The notes under the pieces were generated by a model that ran no database searches, had not been told where the DNA came from, and saw nothing but the letters and a program-made list of their open reading frames with translations. Positions 32,403 to 41,992 of a stretch of DNA of 64,000 nucleotides are shown piece after piece. How positions within the stretch are numbered: the first letter of the stretch is position 1; each line of letters begins with the position of its first letter. This stretch comes from Commensalibacter communis (GTDB taxonomy: Bacteria; Pseudomonadota; Alphaproteobacteria; Acetobacterales; Acetobacteraceae): positions 1 to 64,000 of the forward strand of contig NZ_CAMXCM010000007.1 in assembly GCF_947179015.1 (NCBI RefSeq). Direction: 5' to 3'. The translations under genes were made by a program, and so were the position numbers.

Positions 32403-33406
32403 TCAAGTTTCTTTGCTAATTTACTTGCATCTGGATTATAATAAGTACTTCGCAATTGGTTAATATCCTTATGTCCAGTTATTGCTGCAACCTCCAAAGG
32501 ATTAAGTTTCTCAGCAAATTGTGTAGTGGCCTCTCGCCTTGCATCATGAAACCTTATATTTTCTAATCCTACAGCAATCTTGGCTTTTCTGAATGTAGAA
32601 CTTAATACATCTGGGGTAACAGCAACGACCCTGACATTTTTTTGTTGAGGAATTAATAATTTTAACAAAGACTTCGCTTTGGTTGACAAAGGAACATTTC
32701 TTTCATCCCCGTTCTTGGTCATATCAAGATGAATATAAGATTCCTCAAGATACAAATCCCCCCAGGTGAATGAACATATTTCCCCTCTGCGCATTGCTGT
32801 TGCCAAAGCCAAGCAAAAAGCAAAAGCTACCCACTGACTTGTCGTTGTGGGTGGCGTTTTCATATCCCAGTCGAGCTGTTTAACAATCTTTAACTTATTT
32901 TCCTCTGATACTCGCTGATTTCTTGGCCTTGGGTTCTTAGGTTGCTGAATCATTTTTACTGGATTGTATGGTAAATTAACTCCCCATTCCTTAATTGCTG
33001 TGTTTAATATTGCTGAAATTAAAATTAACTCTCGTTTAACAGTTAATGGTTGAACTTGCGTCAATCTTTTATCACGCCAAACAGCCATAACCTTATTGGT
33101 TAACTTTTCGATAGGAAGTAAAAAAGCAGGATCTCGACAGAGCTTTTCGATTCGAATCCTTTCTTTAACGAACCCTCTTTTTTTAGGCGAAACCGTATTT
33201 TTATACTTTTCAAAAATATCAATAACGCTCAAATTCTCATCGATTATAATTTCTTGCTCAAGATTTTCATCATTCAAAATCATAGCTTCCATTTGATAAG
33301 CCCATATCTCAGCCTGAGCTTTCGTATCAAACGTTGCTGATAAACGTTTTCCTTTTCTGCTTATCTGCACCCGAAAGGAACCGCTTCTTTTAATAATTGT
33401 TGCCAT
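32399..33406 (-). CDS. int: Tyrosine-family site-specific integrase
   Basis: The 335-residue protein has an N-terminal arm-binding domain (FRVQISRKGKRLSATFDTKA), a SAM-like core-binding domain (about 75-165), and a catalytic domain with arginine in AMRRGEICSFTWGDL, HDARR with histidine and second arginine, GHKD, and the nucleophile tyrosine in QLRSTYYNPD. All the key residues are present, so it should be active. It would insert the phage DNA near the 3' end of phoR. It lies at the right end of the prophage. Confidence 0.95.
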   Translation of the reverse strand: MATIIKRSGSFRVQISRKGKRLSATFDTKAQAEIWAYQMEAMILNDENLEQEIIIDENLSVIDIFEKYKNTVSPKKRGFVKERIRIEKLCRDPAFLLPIEKLTNKVMAVWRDKRLTQVQPLTVKRELILISAILNTAIKEWGVNLPYNPVKMIQQPKNPRPRNQRVSEENKLKIVKQLDWDMKTPPTTTSQWVAFAFCLALATAMRRGEICSFTWGDLYLEESYIHLDMTKNGDERNVPLSTKAKSLLKLLIPQQKNVRVVAVTPDVLSSTFRKAKIAVGLENIRFHDARREATTQFAEKLNPLEVAAITGHKDINQLRSTYYNPDASKLAKKLD

Positions 33407-33605
33407 AATATACTTTCAAATACGAGTCATTTTTATAGTATACCATGGTGTAATTTGGTGTAAAATAGATTAAAAAATATAGCAAAATAGGATGTTTTTG
33501 TTAAAAATTATGGGGTTTAACTCATTGAATTTAAAGAATACTTAATTAAATCAATAAGTTAATAACGCTCTCTAACAGCACCATCTTCCCTAATCTATTG
33601 AAAAT
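33407..33605. other. Integrase upstream region and likely right attachment site
   Basis: This gene-free 199-base stretch between integrase and phoR holds two direct repeats TGGTGTAA at 33446-33453 and 33456-33463, one helical turn apart, in an AT-rich background with a TATAGTATACC element. They could be integrase arm-type sites. The core of attR should lie here, but without the left end the core sequence cannot be defined. Confidence 0.45.
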
Positions 33606-34859
33606 TTATGTATAGTGCATGGGAAACCATATTGAAAAACAACTTCCCTTCCCTAATTGACTTTCAATAATCATACTGCCTTTATGGCGAGTAACCAGAT
33701 GTTTCACAATAGCCAGTCCCAAGCCTGTTCCACCATTTTTATCATCCGCGCGATAGAAACGCTCGGTTAAGCGTGGAATATGATTTTTTTCAATTCCTGG
33801 TCCATTATCTTTAATTGAAACAACCCATCCTAAACCCGGCCACTTTATTCTGTCTTCAGAAAAAGCAATTTCACAAATTACTTTAGCATCCTGATTGTCA
33901 CCTAATGGTGCATATCGCATGGCATTTTCTAATAAATTATGAAAAATCTGAAAAAGCTGATCTTTTTCTGCATCAATTTCTACGTCTTGTCCTTCAACAG
34001 AATCTTTATATTCTAAGTCAACCGTTTTATCTTTGATTTTGAACCTTGCTTCTTCTAGTATTTGTTTCAAGACTTCCTTTAAATTGACCTGTTCTTTAAT
34101 TAGCCTATATTCGTCACGCTCTACCCTTGATAGTGCTAATAATCCATTGGTCAAACGAATCATACGCCCAACTTGCATTTGCATAATATCTAAGAACCTA
34201 CGCTGCATTTCAGGCTCGGTGTTATCCATGGTTAACAAGGTTTGGACAAATCCATCCAAGGATGTCAAAGGCGTACGTAGCTCATGACTGGCATGGGCAA
34301 TAAAATCAGTGCGCATTTGATTGAAAGAAATTAACTGACTTTGGTCAATAATAGTGATTAAAACGATATTCTCCAATGTTTCGGGCCGATCGAACGAATG
34401 GAAAACAAGTTTAAAATAATAAAATTTAGGCAGTTCAAACTGGATTTCGATCTCAACAACAGAGCCATTAGACTGAGATTCCAAAGTCTGTATAAATAAT
34501 GGATGTCGTAAAATATCTAAGAATACGTCATTATAATGATTATAAGCATATATATTCAAATCATATGCGATATTATTGGTAAAATATTTAAAATGCTCTT
34601 TAAACTGATTTCTTAACGAGGCTGAAATGGGTGCTGTTTGATGAGATATCACTAAAATAGGTAGCGAAATATGGTCGATAATATTCTTAAGATCATCCAG
34701 AGCACCAAAGAATTCTTTCGTTGAATCTTGAATAAGAGATTGCTCTTTAACGGATGAAATATTTTTAGAAATTTTTTGGAAAATTAAACAGATACATAGA
34801 CCAATAATAGTCCCCAACATAAAAACAAATAATACATCAAATTCAATATTATTGAACAT
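33606..34859 (-). CDS. phoR: Phosphate regulon sensor histidine kinase PhoR
   Basis: The 417-residue product starts at ATG 34859, overlapping phoB by 11 bases. One membrane segment (DVLFVFMLGTIIGLCICLIF) is followed by a PAS-like region, the H-box FIAHASHELRTPLTSLDGF with the phosphorylated histidine, the N-box NLLENAMRYAP, and G-boxes DNGPGI and GGTGLGLAIVKHL. With PstSCAB and PhoU it senses phosphate limitation and phosphorylates PhoB. It is the last gene of the operon, next to the prophage end, and its C-terminus looks intact. Confidence 0.95.
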   Translation of the reverse strand: MFNNIEFDVLFVFMLGTIIGLCICLIFQKISKNISSVKEQSLIQDSTKEFFGALDDLKNIIDHISLPILVISHQTAPISASLRNQFKEHFKYFTNNIAYDLNIYAYNHYNDVFLDILRHPLFIQTLESQSNGSVVEIEIQFELPKFYYFKLVFHSFDRPETLENIVLITIIDQSQLISFNQMRTDFIAHASHELRTPLTSLDGFVQTLLTMDNTEPEMQRRFLDIMQMQVGRMIRLTNGLLALSRVERDEYRLIKEQVNLKEVLKQILEEARFKIKDKTVDLEYKDSVEGQDVEIDAEKDQLFQIFHNLLENAMRYAPLGDNQDAKVICEIAFSEDRIKWPGLGWVVSIKDNGPGIEKNHIPRLTERFYRADDKNGGTGLGLAIVKHLVTRHKGSMIIESQLGKGSCFSIWFPMHYT

Positions 34860-35550
34860 CAAGCGCATATCCTGCAGATCGAATCGTACGAATAATATCC
34901 CGTTCCCCACCTGCATTCAGCTCTTTTCTTAATCGCAAAATATGAACATCAACGGTTCTAATTTCAACGTTCATATTCTCTCCCCAAACTGCATTTAGTA
35001 ATTCTTCACGTGAAAACACTTTTTTAGGGTTTCGTAAAAAATATTCTAATATTTTATATTCTGTTGGACCCAAATTAAGTAAACGCTCACCACGATATAC
35101 TCGGTGCTCTAACATATTAAAAGCAATGTCTTCGAACTGCAAAACCTCGTTTTTAACCTTTGAGGTAAAACTTGAGCGCCTTAACACCGCTTTTAATCTT
35201 AGTAATAATGTATCGATACTAAAAGGCTTGGTAATGAAATCGTCGACACCGACATCAAAGGCAGAAATTTCATCAAATTCCTCTCCGCGTGCCGTCAACA
35301 TAATCACTGCTAAAGCAGAGATTCCCTCTTTCCCACGAATATAACGACAAATATCTAGCCCCGTGCCCCCTGGCAAATTCCAATCTAAAATTAACGCAGA
35401 ATAGCTATTATTTTGAATATAAGTTAACGCATCCGCGTAGTTTCCAGCCACATCAACTTTATACCCTTTTTTCTCTAAATTATACTGCAATAATAAGGCT
35501 ATCGACGTATCATCTTCAACAATCAAAATATTTGCCAAAGCATTCATCAC
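34849..35550 (-). CDS. phoB: Phosphate regulon response regulator PhoB
   Basis: The 233-residue OmpR-family regulator has a receiver domain (LIVEDDTSIALLLQYNLEKK, phospho-acceptor aspartate in ALILDWNLPGGTG, lysine in ITKPF) and a C-terminal winged helix (LGPTEYKILEYFLRNPKKVF, VDVHILRLRKEL). It activates genes with Pho boxes, including the pst operon itself and probably the porin at 40157. It overlaps phoU by 4 bases (ATGA) and phoR by 11. Confidence 0.96.
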   Translation of the reverse strand: MMNALANILIVEDDTSIALLLQYNLEKKGYKVDVAGNYADALTYIQNNSYSALILDWNLPGGTGLDICRYIRGKEGISALAVIMLTARGEEFDEISAFDVGVDDFITKPFSIDTLLLRLKAVLRRSSFTSKVKNEVLQFEDIAFNMLEHRVYRGERLLNLGPTEYKILEYFLRNPKKVFSREELLNAVWGENMNVEIRTVDVHILRLRKELNAGGERDIIRTIRSAGYALDVQ

Positions 35551-36263
35551 GATTCTATCGTGTCCTCTATAACATCAACAGGACCTACACGTTGATAAGG
35601 AAGTGTATCACCTGTAAAAACATAATAATAACTCTCGATAATATTAGTAATATGATCCCCTATTCTTTCTAAATTTTTTACCATAAATAATAAATGAGAG
35701 CATACCCAAATATATTGTGAATCTTTTTCCATTAAATTGGTTAATTCTGTAAAAACAGATAAATATAAATCATCCACAATATCGTCTGCATTCCATAGAT
35801 GTAACATCAATTTTTGGTCTTGCGTCGTAATTGCAATCACCACTTGACGCAGATTTTCTTGCACTTGTCGTCCCATTGTCAGTAAACCCGATAACGGAAT
35901 ATTCTCATTAATCGTTTTAATTTGCACGATACGACGACACATCCCCGCAATTAAATCACCAATACGCTCTAGATCTACACAGACTTTGAATGCTGAGACT
36001 ATTTCACGTAAATCAATCGCCATCGGGGACCGCAATGCTAATATTTGAATAGAAAAGGCACTAACCATTTTCTCATAAGCGTCGATTTCGATATCATGCA
36101 AAGCGATTTCATAAGCAGTATCAATTTTACGATCACGCAATACAACCAATGTTTGTGTCAACTGATTTTCGACCATACCAAACATGCGTAAAATCATACT
36201 TCGTAGTTGTTCCAGCTCTTGCTCATAACGGCTGACTGTATGTTCTGGAAGTTTATCCACCAT
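35547..36263 (-). CDS. phoU: Phosphate transport regulator PhoU
   Basis: The 238-residue helical protein has the two repeated PhoU domains (RSMILRMFGMVENQLTQTLV and the second starting near the VGRQVQENL-type segment MGRQVQENLRQVVIA), with the metal-binding ExxxD motifs DLERIGDLIAGMCRR and NLERIGDHITNIIE. It links transporter state to PhoR and represses the regulon when phosphate is sufficient. It lies 17 bases after pstB. Confidence 0.95.
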   Translation of the reverse strand: MVDKLPEHTVSRYEQELEQLRSMILRMFGMVENQLTQTLVVLRDRKIDTAYEIALHDIEIDAYEKMVSAFSIQILALRSPMAIDLREIVSAFKVCVDLERIGDLIAGMCRRIVQIKTINENIPLSGLLTMGRQVQENLRQVVIAITTQDQKLMLHLWNADDIVDDLYLSVFTELTNLMEKDSQYIWVCSHLLFMVKNLERIGDHITNIIESYYYVFTGDTLPYQRVGPVDVIEDTIES

Positions 36264-36280
36264 TTTATATCATTCCTTTA

Positions 36281-37045
36281 TTATCCAAAACGTCCAGTAA
36301 TATAATCATGCGTTTTGGCCTGAGCTGGCTTTGTAAATAATGTTGCGGCATCATTAACTTCAATTAGCCCACCAGAGTAAAAGAAAGCAACATTATCCGC
36401 ACAACGTGCTGCTTGTTGTAAATTATGGGTCACTAATACAATCGTATATTTTTCTTTTAAAATATCCAACAACTCTTCTATTTTCGCGGTGGAAATCGGA
36501 TCCAATGCTGATGTTGGTTCATCCAGCAACAGCACTTCTGGCTCCACCGCCAAAGCCCTGGCGATACATAATCGTTGTTGCTGTCCGCCTGATAGTCCCA
36601 AAGCTGAACGATGTAAACGATCTTTGACCTCATCCCATAATGCCACCTGACGAAGTGCTGTTTCAATTTTTTCCTGTATCCGTGCAGATGAAGGGCGCTC
36701 GTATAGTTTAATCCCAAACGCAATATTTTCGTAAATCGACATACTAAATGGCGTTGGCTTTTGAAAAACCATTCCAATACGTGATCTCAGAATATTTAAA
36801 TCAATATCTTTGTCCAAGATATTCACATCATCAAACAGAATATTGCCCTTTGCATATTGATTTGGATATAAATCATACATCCTGTTTAACATTCGTAACA
36901 ATGTTGACTTTCCACAACCTGAAGGACCAATCATTGCGGTAACTTTTTTTGCATTAATATCAAAGTTAATATTCCTGAGGGCATGATATGCACCGTAATA
37001 GAAATCAACCTTTTGAATTGAAATGGCAACCTGATTATCGGTCAT
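36281..37045 (-). CDS. pstB: Phosphate ABC transporter ATPase PstB
   Basis: The 254-residue ABC ATPase has Walker [12 protein letters not shown], the Q-loop in [13 protein letters not shown], the signature LSGGQQQRL, Walker [13 protein letters not shown] and the switch histidine in LVTHN. The PstB-specific [16 protein letters not shown] and a final YITGRFG are present. It energises phosphate uptake with PstCA and is co-transcribed with them. Confidence 0.97.
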   Translation of the reverse strand: MTDNQVAISIQKVDFYYGAYHALRNINFDINAKKVTAMIGPSGCGKSTLLRMLNRMYDLYPNQYAKGNILFDDVNILDKDIDLNILRSRIGMVFQKPTPFSMSIYENIAFGIKLYERPSSARIQEKIETALRQVALWDEVKDRLHRSALGLSGGQQQRLCIARALAVEPEVLLLDEPTSALDPISTAKIEELLDILKEKYTIVLVTHNLQQAARCADNVAFFYSGGLIEVNDAATLFTKPAQAKTHDYITGRFG

Positions 37046-37051
37046 ATTAAG

Positions 37052-37924
37052 TTAATCCTTTTTCCGATGTCTATCTACATATATTCGAGCAATTAAATTT
37101 AAACATAAGACAAAAAAAGTGATTAATAAGGCTGCTGTCCATGCAAGTTTAATCCATGTGTCATCTGCAGAATCTGCATATTGATAAATTGTTAATGGCA
37201 GGCTTGCCATCGGTTTCAGAATATTCCAACTCCAATCCGAATTGCCCAAAGAGGTAAAGAGCAACGGTGCTGTTTCCCCAGCCATTCTTGATATAGAAAG
37301 CAATATACCTGTAATGATGCCACCTTTGGCAGCAGGTAAACAGATAAACAAAATGACTTTCCATTTAGGGGCACCAAGCGCAAAACCGGCTTCATGAATA
37401 GCAGATGGAACCATGTTCAATGCCTCTTCAGTAGTACGAGCAATCACTGGCAACGCCAATAATGCCAACGCCACCGAGCCTGCTAATGCTGAATATCCCA
37501 TCGTCATTACCAACAAAATATAAACAAATAACCCAATTAAAATCGACGGCACTGACATCATAATATCTGCAATAAAACGGATGATCGTACTCAACTTTTT
37601 ATTACTACATTCAGCCAGGAAGATACCTCCCAATATTCCTGTTGGAACAGCAATAATGATTGCAATACCGACCTGAATCATACTACCTAGTATAGGATTT
37701 AGTAACCCACCAGGCAATCCCTGAGGTGCCGTCATATGCGTCAATGTAAAAAAGGATAGGCCAGATAGGCCATTAATAAATAATGTAATTAAAACTGATA
37801 TTAAAATACAAAGCATAACCAGAATAGTGCTAAAAGCAAAAACCGTCATCAAACGATTTTTTATAAATCGCCACGTGATTAGATGATTTGTACGCCCTTG
37901 TAATTTTTTAACGTCTTGTGCCAT
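37052..37924 (-). CDS. pstA: Phosphate ABC transporter permease PstA
   Basis: The 290-residue inner-membrane protein has six hydrophobic segments and the cytoplasmic EAA-type loop TTEEALNMVPSAIHEAGFAL then GAPKWKVILF, which docks to PstB. It also carries GILGGIFLAE and SISRMAGETAPLL, conserved in PstA. It lies 6 bases upstream of pstB and 12 downstream of pstC. Confidence 0.96.
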   Translation of the reverse strand: MAQDVKKLQGRTNHLITWRFIKNRLMTVFAFSTILVMLCILISVLITLFINGLSGLSFFTLTHMTAPQGLPGGLLNPILGSMIQVGIAIIIAVPTGILGGIFLAECSNKKLSTIIRFIADIMMSVPSILIGLFVYILLVMTMGYSALAGSVALALLALPVIARTTEEALNMVPSAIHEAGFALGAPKWKVILFICLPAAKGGIITGILLSISRMAGETAPLLFTSLGNSDWSWNILKPMASLPLTIYQYADSADDTWIKLAWTAALLITFFVLCLNLIARIYVDRHRKKD

Positions 37925-37936
37925 TTCTACTCTATC

Positions 37937-38887
37937 CTATCGAGACTTTAAGACTTGCTTTAATAAAAGCTGAGAACAAAACAATACAACAAAAGAAATA
38001 ACCATCAATACCGCACCCAACGCCATCAAAGATGACATTTTTAAGCTGCCTGCGGCGCTTTCTGAAAACTCCAATGCAATCAAAGACGCAATTGTATTGC
38101 TTGGCATAAACAAAGACCAACTAGCATGATGGGCATTTCCAATGACAAAAGTAACCGCCATTGTCTCACCCAAAGCACGTCCCCATCCCAGAACGACCCC
38201 ACCAACAACACCCTTTTGTACCCATGGAACAATCACTTGATGCATGACTTCCCACCGGGTTGCACCCAAGCTATAGGCACTTTCCTTAAGCATTACGGGA
38301 GTATTGGCAAAGGATTCTTGCATAATTGCGGTAATAAACGGCGTAATCATAATTGCCAGGATTAATCCAGCCGTTAAAATACCAATACCATAAGTTCCAC
38401 CTGAAAAAAGAAGCTCTATATATGGTACATTACCAAAAATATTTTTTAAAAAAGGCTGAACATATTGAGACATTAATGGGACTAAAATGAAAAATCCCCA
38501 CATTCCCAAAATAATAGAAGGAATAGCAGCCAATAATTGTATAGAGGCTGTAATATATTTCGAAAACCGTTGTGGCATCAGCTCATTTAAACAATACGCA
38601 CATCCAAAGGACAAAGGAAGTGCCAAAACCACCCCGATACAAGAACTGACTAACGTTCCGACCAAAGCAGCCCCAGCACTAAATTGCTGTTCCCCAGGAT
38701 TCCAATCCGTAGAAGTTATAAAATGAAAACCAAAGACAGAAAAAGCTTGTTTCCCTTGCCAGAACAGCTCGAAAATGAGCCCCAAGAAAATTAAAAAAAT
38801 CAATGCACCACCACACCACATCAATGATGTAAATAAATAAGGTATGATTTTTTTATCTTTTCTATATCCTGCTTGCTTCAGCAACAT
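37937..38887 (-). CDS. pstC: Phosphate ABC transporter permease PstC
   Basis: The 316-residue product starts at ATG 38887, which shares one base with the pstS stop (TAATG); a longer frame upstream runs inside pstS. It has six membrane segments, FGCAYCLNELMP, a MLKESAYSLGATRWEVMHQV coupling loop, and GRALGETMAVTFVIGN, all typical of PstC. It forms the channel with PstA. Confidence 0.96.
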   Translation of the reverse strand: MLLKQAGYRKDKKIIPYLFTSLMWCGGALIFLIFLGLIFELFWQGKQAFSVFGFHFITSTDWNPGEQQFSAGAALVGTLVSSCIGVVLALPLSFGCAYCLNELMPQRFSKYITASIQLLAAIPSIILGMWGFFILVPLMSQYVQPFLKNIFGNVPYIELLFSGGTYGIGILTAGLILAIMITPFITAIMQESFANTPVMLKESAYSLGATRWEVMHQVIVPWVQKGVVGGVVLGWGRALGETMAVTFVIGNAHHASWSLFMPSNTIASLIALEFSESAAGSLKMSSLMALGAVLMVISFVVLFCSQLLLKQVLKSR

Positions 38888-39948
38888 TATTTTGCCTTTG
38901 CCTCTTTCCCAGCAACACCAGCATATTCCCAAGTTTTTTCGATTTTTTCTTTAACAACAACAGGCAAAGGAATGTAATGGAGCTGATTAGCAATCGCATC
39001 ACCATGCTCAAATCCCCATCTGAAAAATTTTGTAACTTCTTGAGAGTTTTTATTTTGTGCTGGAACTAATACATAAGTTGTTGAAACAATCGGCCAAGAA
39101 GCCGCATCTTTTGTATCGATCAAATCAACATCATAATTTTTCGCATGAACCCAATCTGCAGCTTTTGCAGCAGCTTTAATTGAATCTTCATTAATAGAAA
39201 CAAAATCACCTGCCACATTTTTTAACTGTGCTGTATTTAGATGATTCTGCAAAGCATAAGCATATTCAACATATCCAATTCCGCCTTGAATATTCTTAAC
39301 CATAGAAGCAACTGCTCCATTGCCACGACCACCCATACCCACAGCCCAAGCAATGGACGTATTAGATCCATAAGCCTTTTTCCAATTTGCAGATTCTTTT
39401 GACAAGTAAGACGTAAAAACTTGCGTTGTTCCAGAACCATCAGCACGATAAACAGGCGCAATATCAATCGCTGGTAACGTAATTTCTTTATTAATTGCTA
39501 CGATACGAGGATCGTTCCATTTGGTAACTTTACCTGCATAAATATCAGCAACAATATCCCCCGTCAAACGTAGGTGACCTTCTTTTAACCCAGGAACATT
39601 CACAACCACAGCGACACCACCAATAGCCGTTGGAAATTGGACTAAATCTTCTTTGGTTAATTGTTCAATAGGGGTCGCCATATCCAACGCACCAAAATTT
39701 ACAGTTTTTGCAATAATTTGATTTTTACCTGCACTCGATCCCAAAGGTTGATAATTAACTTTGATGTTAATATCTTTTACAGCACTTGCTGCCCAATTTT
39801 GATACAAAGGTGCTGCAAAGCTGGAACCTACACCTGTAATGGTTACGACATCTTGAGCTTTAACATTTGGTAAAACCGCAGCAAAAAAAGCAAAAGAAAG
39901 CCCAACAACAGAAACAATACGAAGATTCTTATTTTGGAAAAAAGACAT
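38887..39948 (-). CDS. pstS: Phosphate-binding periplasmic protein PstS
   Basis: The 353-residue protein has a signal peptide (VVGLSFAFFAAVLPNVKA) and the PstS ligand pattern: GVGSSFAAPLYQNWA, LGSSAGKNQI, and YRADGSGTTQVFTSYLS, whose S, R, D, S, G and T side chains hold phosphate. It captures phosphate in the periplasm for PstCAB. An AAGGAAA ribosome-binding site precedes the ATG, and a Pho-box-like site lies about 70 bases upstream. Confidence 0.96.
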   Translation of the reverse strand: MSFFQNKNLRIVSVVGLSFAFFAAVLPNVKAQDVVTITGVGSSFAAPLYQNWAASAVKDINIKVNYQPLGSSAGKNQIIAKTVNFGALDMATPIEQLTKEDLVQFPTAIGGVAVVVNVPGLKEGHLRLTGDIVADIYAGKVTKWNDPRIVAINKEITLPAIDIAPVYRADGSGTTQVFTSYLSKESANWKKAYGSNTSIAWAVGMGGRGNGAVASMVKNIQGGIGYVEYAYALQNHLNTAQLKNVAGDFVSINEDSIKAAAKAADWVHAKNYDVDLIDTKDAASWPIVSTTYVLVPAQNKNSQEVTKFFRWGFEHGDAIANQLHYIPLPVVVKEKIEKTWEYAGVAGKEAKAK

Positions 39949-40014
39949 TAATATTTCCTTAGTTACATAAAATTATTCTGAACCAAACTTTACATAAAAA
40001 AGAACAAAATACGT

Positions 40015-40032
40015 GTGAATATTTTATGAAAA
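40015..40032 (-). promoter_or_regulatory. Pho-box-like site facing pstS
   Basis: On the minus strand, TTTTCAT and TATTCAC form two 7-base direct repeats separated by AAAA, the 7-4-7 architecture of PhoB sites (consensus CTGTCAT). It lies about 65-85 bases before the pstS start. Confidence 0.5.
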
Positions 40033-40053
40033 ACAAGCCTTCAATTTCGAAAT

Positions 40054-40071
40054 TTGTCATATAAGGTTCAT
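40054..40071 (+). promoter_or_regulatory. Pho-box-like site facing the porin gene
   Basis: TTGTCAT-ATAA-GGTTCAT is a good 7-4-7 match to the PhoB consensus and is followed by AAAACTATTAT, which can be read as a weaker third repeat. It lies about 85-105 bases before the porin start. Confidence 0.6.
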
Positions 40072-40156
40072 AAAACTATTATGAAAATGAAACCCATATC
40101 AAAGAGAAATCATTTAATAAAACCATAAAATCATCTTAATGAATTAGGGTTTTCAT

Positions 40157-41866
40157 ATGGCTATCTATACTAAATTGCAGCGTACACTTTTACTGACGAC
40201 TATTATCAGTACAACATTTGCTCCATTTGTTTCAGCACATGCCGATACAAGTCAGGAAGCAACGTTAAAAGCGTTGAACAAACAAATGATCGAAATGAAT
40301 AAACAGATCATGGCACTTAAAAAAGAGGTTACAACCTTACGCTCTCAACAAAAAAACTTAAAAGCAAATCAAACTGCTAGCCGTAATACAAAAAGTAAAA
40401 AAATGGTTGCACAACGTGCACCTGATACAGAGCCTACTCCCCTAGTTTCTCATACGACCACATCATCTGGGCAACCAGATCCTAAGATGATAAACGTTGC
40501 AAGCCAAGCAGACGATGCACATCGTAATCAAAAATCAGTCATTGAACTTTTGCATAATGATGGTTTGCCCCCACCCGATCGTGGTGCTTCCTTTTGGTCA
40601 CCAAACATGCCGTTATTTTCCTCAGCGACCAAACATGATGAAACCGTATATGTTGGTGGTATACGGATCGGATTTCCTGGTGGAAGACCAACCATTGCTA
40701 CAGATGATGGTCGATATAGTTTCTCTATTGGTCTTGCATTGCAAGAAGATATTGGCAGTTATATTAACTCTGGTAACAGAAGAGGCGAAACTAAAGGTCG
40801 ATTCTCTCAGTTTAGAGAGACTTTACGCCGTGCTCGTATTCCATTCACCTTCCGATACACAGATTTCGCAGTAAATATCACACCCGATTTTGGCGGCGGA
40901 AGTGCTGGTTTATACGAAGCCAATATGCAATATGGTGGTTTAAAAAATACGATCTTAACCTTTGGTTTTTTTGAACCTCGCGTAACCTTAGAAGGATCCG
41001 AAAGTTCAAACGAAGGCGCATTAATGGAACGTCCTGCTGCGGTAGAGCTTGCACGTGGTATTGCTGCTGGGGATTCTCGATTCAGTATTGGTGGTGTAAC
41101 TTACGGAAAGCGTTGGTACGTTGGAAGTTATTTTACAGGACATACCTATAGTGCAACAAAAGATAATCCCGATATTATCAAAGACCAAACAGGTGGAATG
41201 CTGCGTGTTGCAGGACGCCCATATGCTAGCAAAGACATAGATTTACATCTAGGTCTATCAGCATCCAGCGCATTTAATGTTGCACAAACCAACAAGGGTA
41301 AACAATATAACTTTTCTGGCTCTCCTGGGTTCAGGTTAACGCAAGAAACATTAATAAGAACAGGTGCTTTGGATAATGTTAGTAATGTTTGGGAAGCAGG
41401 CCCAGAACTGGCTTTCCGTTGGAATCGATTCTTGGCTAAAGGTGAATATATTCAATATGGAATCAATCGTTCTGGCGGACAAAGAAGCCTGAATTTCGAT
41501 GGATACTATACATCTTTGACATATACTATCTTAGGAAAACCAAGAAGCTACGATATTCGTTCTGCTGCATTCCGTTCGCCCGCAGTTGAATATGATTTTG
41601 ATCCAAAACAAAATCATTGGGGTGCTGTGGAAATCAGTGGCCGATGGAGTGTCCTCGATTTAAATAGCCATAAAAACGCTTCTGATGGTGTGCAAGGTGG
41701 TAAACAAACCGTCTGGACTGGCGGTGTAAACTGGTATCCAAACCCACATTTCAGAGTCTCTTTGAATTATGATCATGTCATGACGAGCTCTACACCTAAT
41801 AATCCTTTGAATATCAGAGGCAGAAATCTAGATGCTGTTGCCGCAAGATTCCAAGCTGCATTCTAA
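40157..41866 (+). CDS. Phosphate-selective porin (OprO/OprP family)
   Basis: The 569-residue outer-membrane protein has a signal peptide (QRTLLLTTIISTTFAPFVSA, then HADT), a coiled-coil N-terminal region (ATLKALNKQMIEMNKQIMAL then KKEVTTLRSQQ), a proline/serine-rich linker, and a beta-barrel from about residue 165 to an aromatic C-terminus (AARFQAAF). The barrel has the OprP-type RARIPFTFRYTDFAVNITPD and EISGRWSVLDLNSH segments. Divergence from pstS across two Pho-box-like sites supports induction at low phosphate. Arginines in the channel set anion selectivity in the family; they cannot be mapped here by eye. Confidence 0.9.
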   Translation: MAIYTKLQRTLLLTTIISTTFAPFVSAHADTSQEATLKALNKQMIEMNKQIMALKKEVTTLRSQQKNLKANQTASRNTKSKKMVAQRAPDTEPTPLVSHTTTSSGQPDPKMINVASQADDAHRNQKSVIELLHNDGLPPPDRGASFWSPNMPLFSSATKHDETVYVGGIRIGFPGGRPTIATDDGRYSFSIGLALQEDIGSYINSGNRRGETKGRFSQFRETLRRARIPFTFRYTDFAVNITPDFGGGSAGLYEANMQYGGLKNTILTFGFFEPRVTLEGSESSNEGALMERPAAVELARGIAAGDSRFSIGGVTYGKRWYVGSYFTGHTYSATKDNPDIIKDQTGGMLRVAGRPYASKDIDLHLGLSASSAFNVAQTNKGKQYNFSGSPGFRLTQETLIRTGALDNVSNVWEAGPELAFRWNRFLAKGEYIQYGINRSGGQRSLNFDGYYTSLTYTILGKPRSYDIRSAAFRSPAVEYDFDPKQNHWGAVEISGRWSVLDLNSHKNASDGVQGGKQTVWTGGVNWYPNPHFRVSLNYDHVMTSSTPNNPLNIRGRNLDAVAARFQAAF

Positions 41867-41883
41867 CCCATCATAATATTGTT

Positions 41884-41932
41884 TATTCATTCATATCGAA
41901 AATTGAAACAAACTGATTGATATGAATGAATA
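41884..41932. terminator. 14-base inverted repeat after the porin gene
   Basis: TATTCATTCATATC (41884-41897) is perfectly inverted at 41919-41932 with a 21-base spacer. It lies 17 bases after the porin stop and may end or stabilise the transcript. There is no T run, so an operator is also possible. Confidence 0.5.
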
Positions 41933-41992
41933 TAAACCAAAATGACGTTAAACGCTTATGATTAAAATAACTATAAGCAAGAATGATAAGAT

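Larger units (their letters stand above)
1..33406. mobile_element. Prophage, right part (lambda-like head, Mu-like contractile tail)
   Basis: A continuous run of phage genes reaches from the left edge to the integrase. Late genes (terminase, portal, capsid, sheath, tape measure, baseplate, fibre) are on the minus strand, the repressor is on the plus strand, and the integrase closes the right end about 200 bases before host phoR. The head block follows the lambda order and the tail block the Mu order, so the element is a mosaic with a myovirus-type contractile tail. The structural genes look intact, so an inducible phage is possible. The left end, lysis genes and left attachment site lie outside the window, so total length and attachment core cannot be given. 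Confidence 0.95.
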
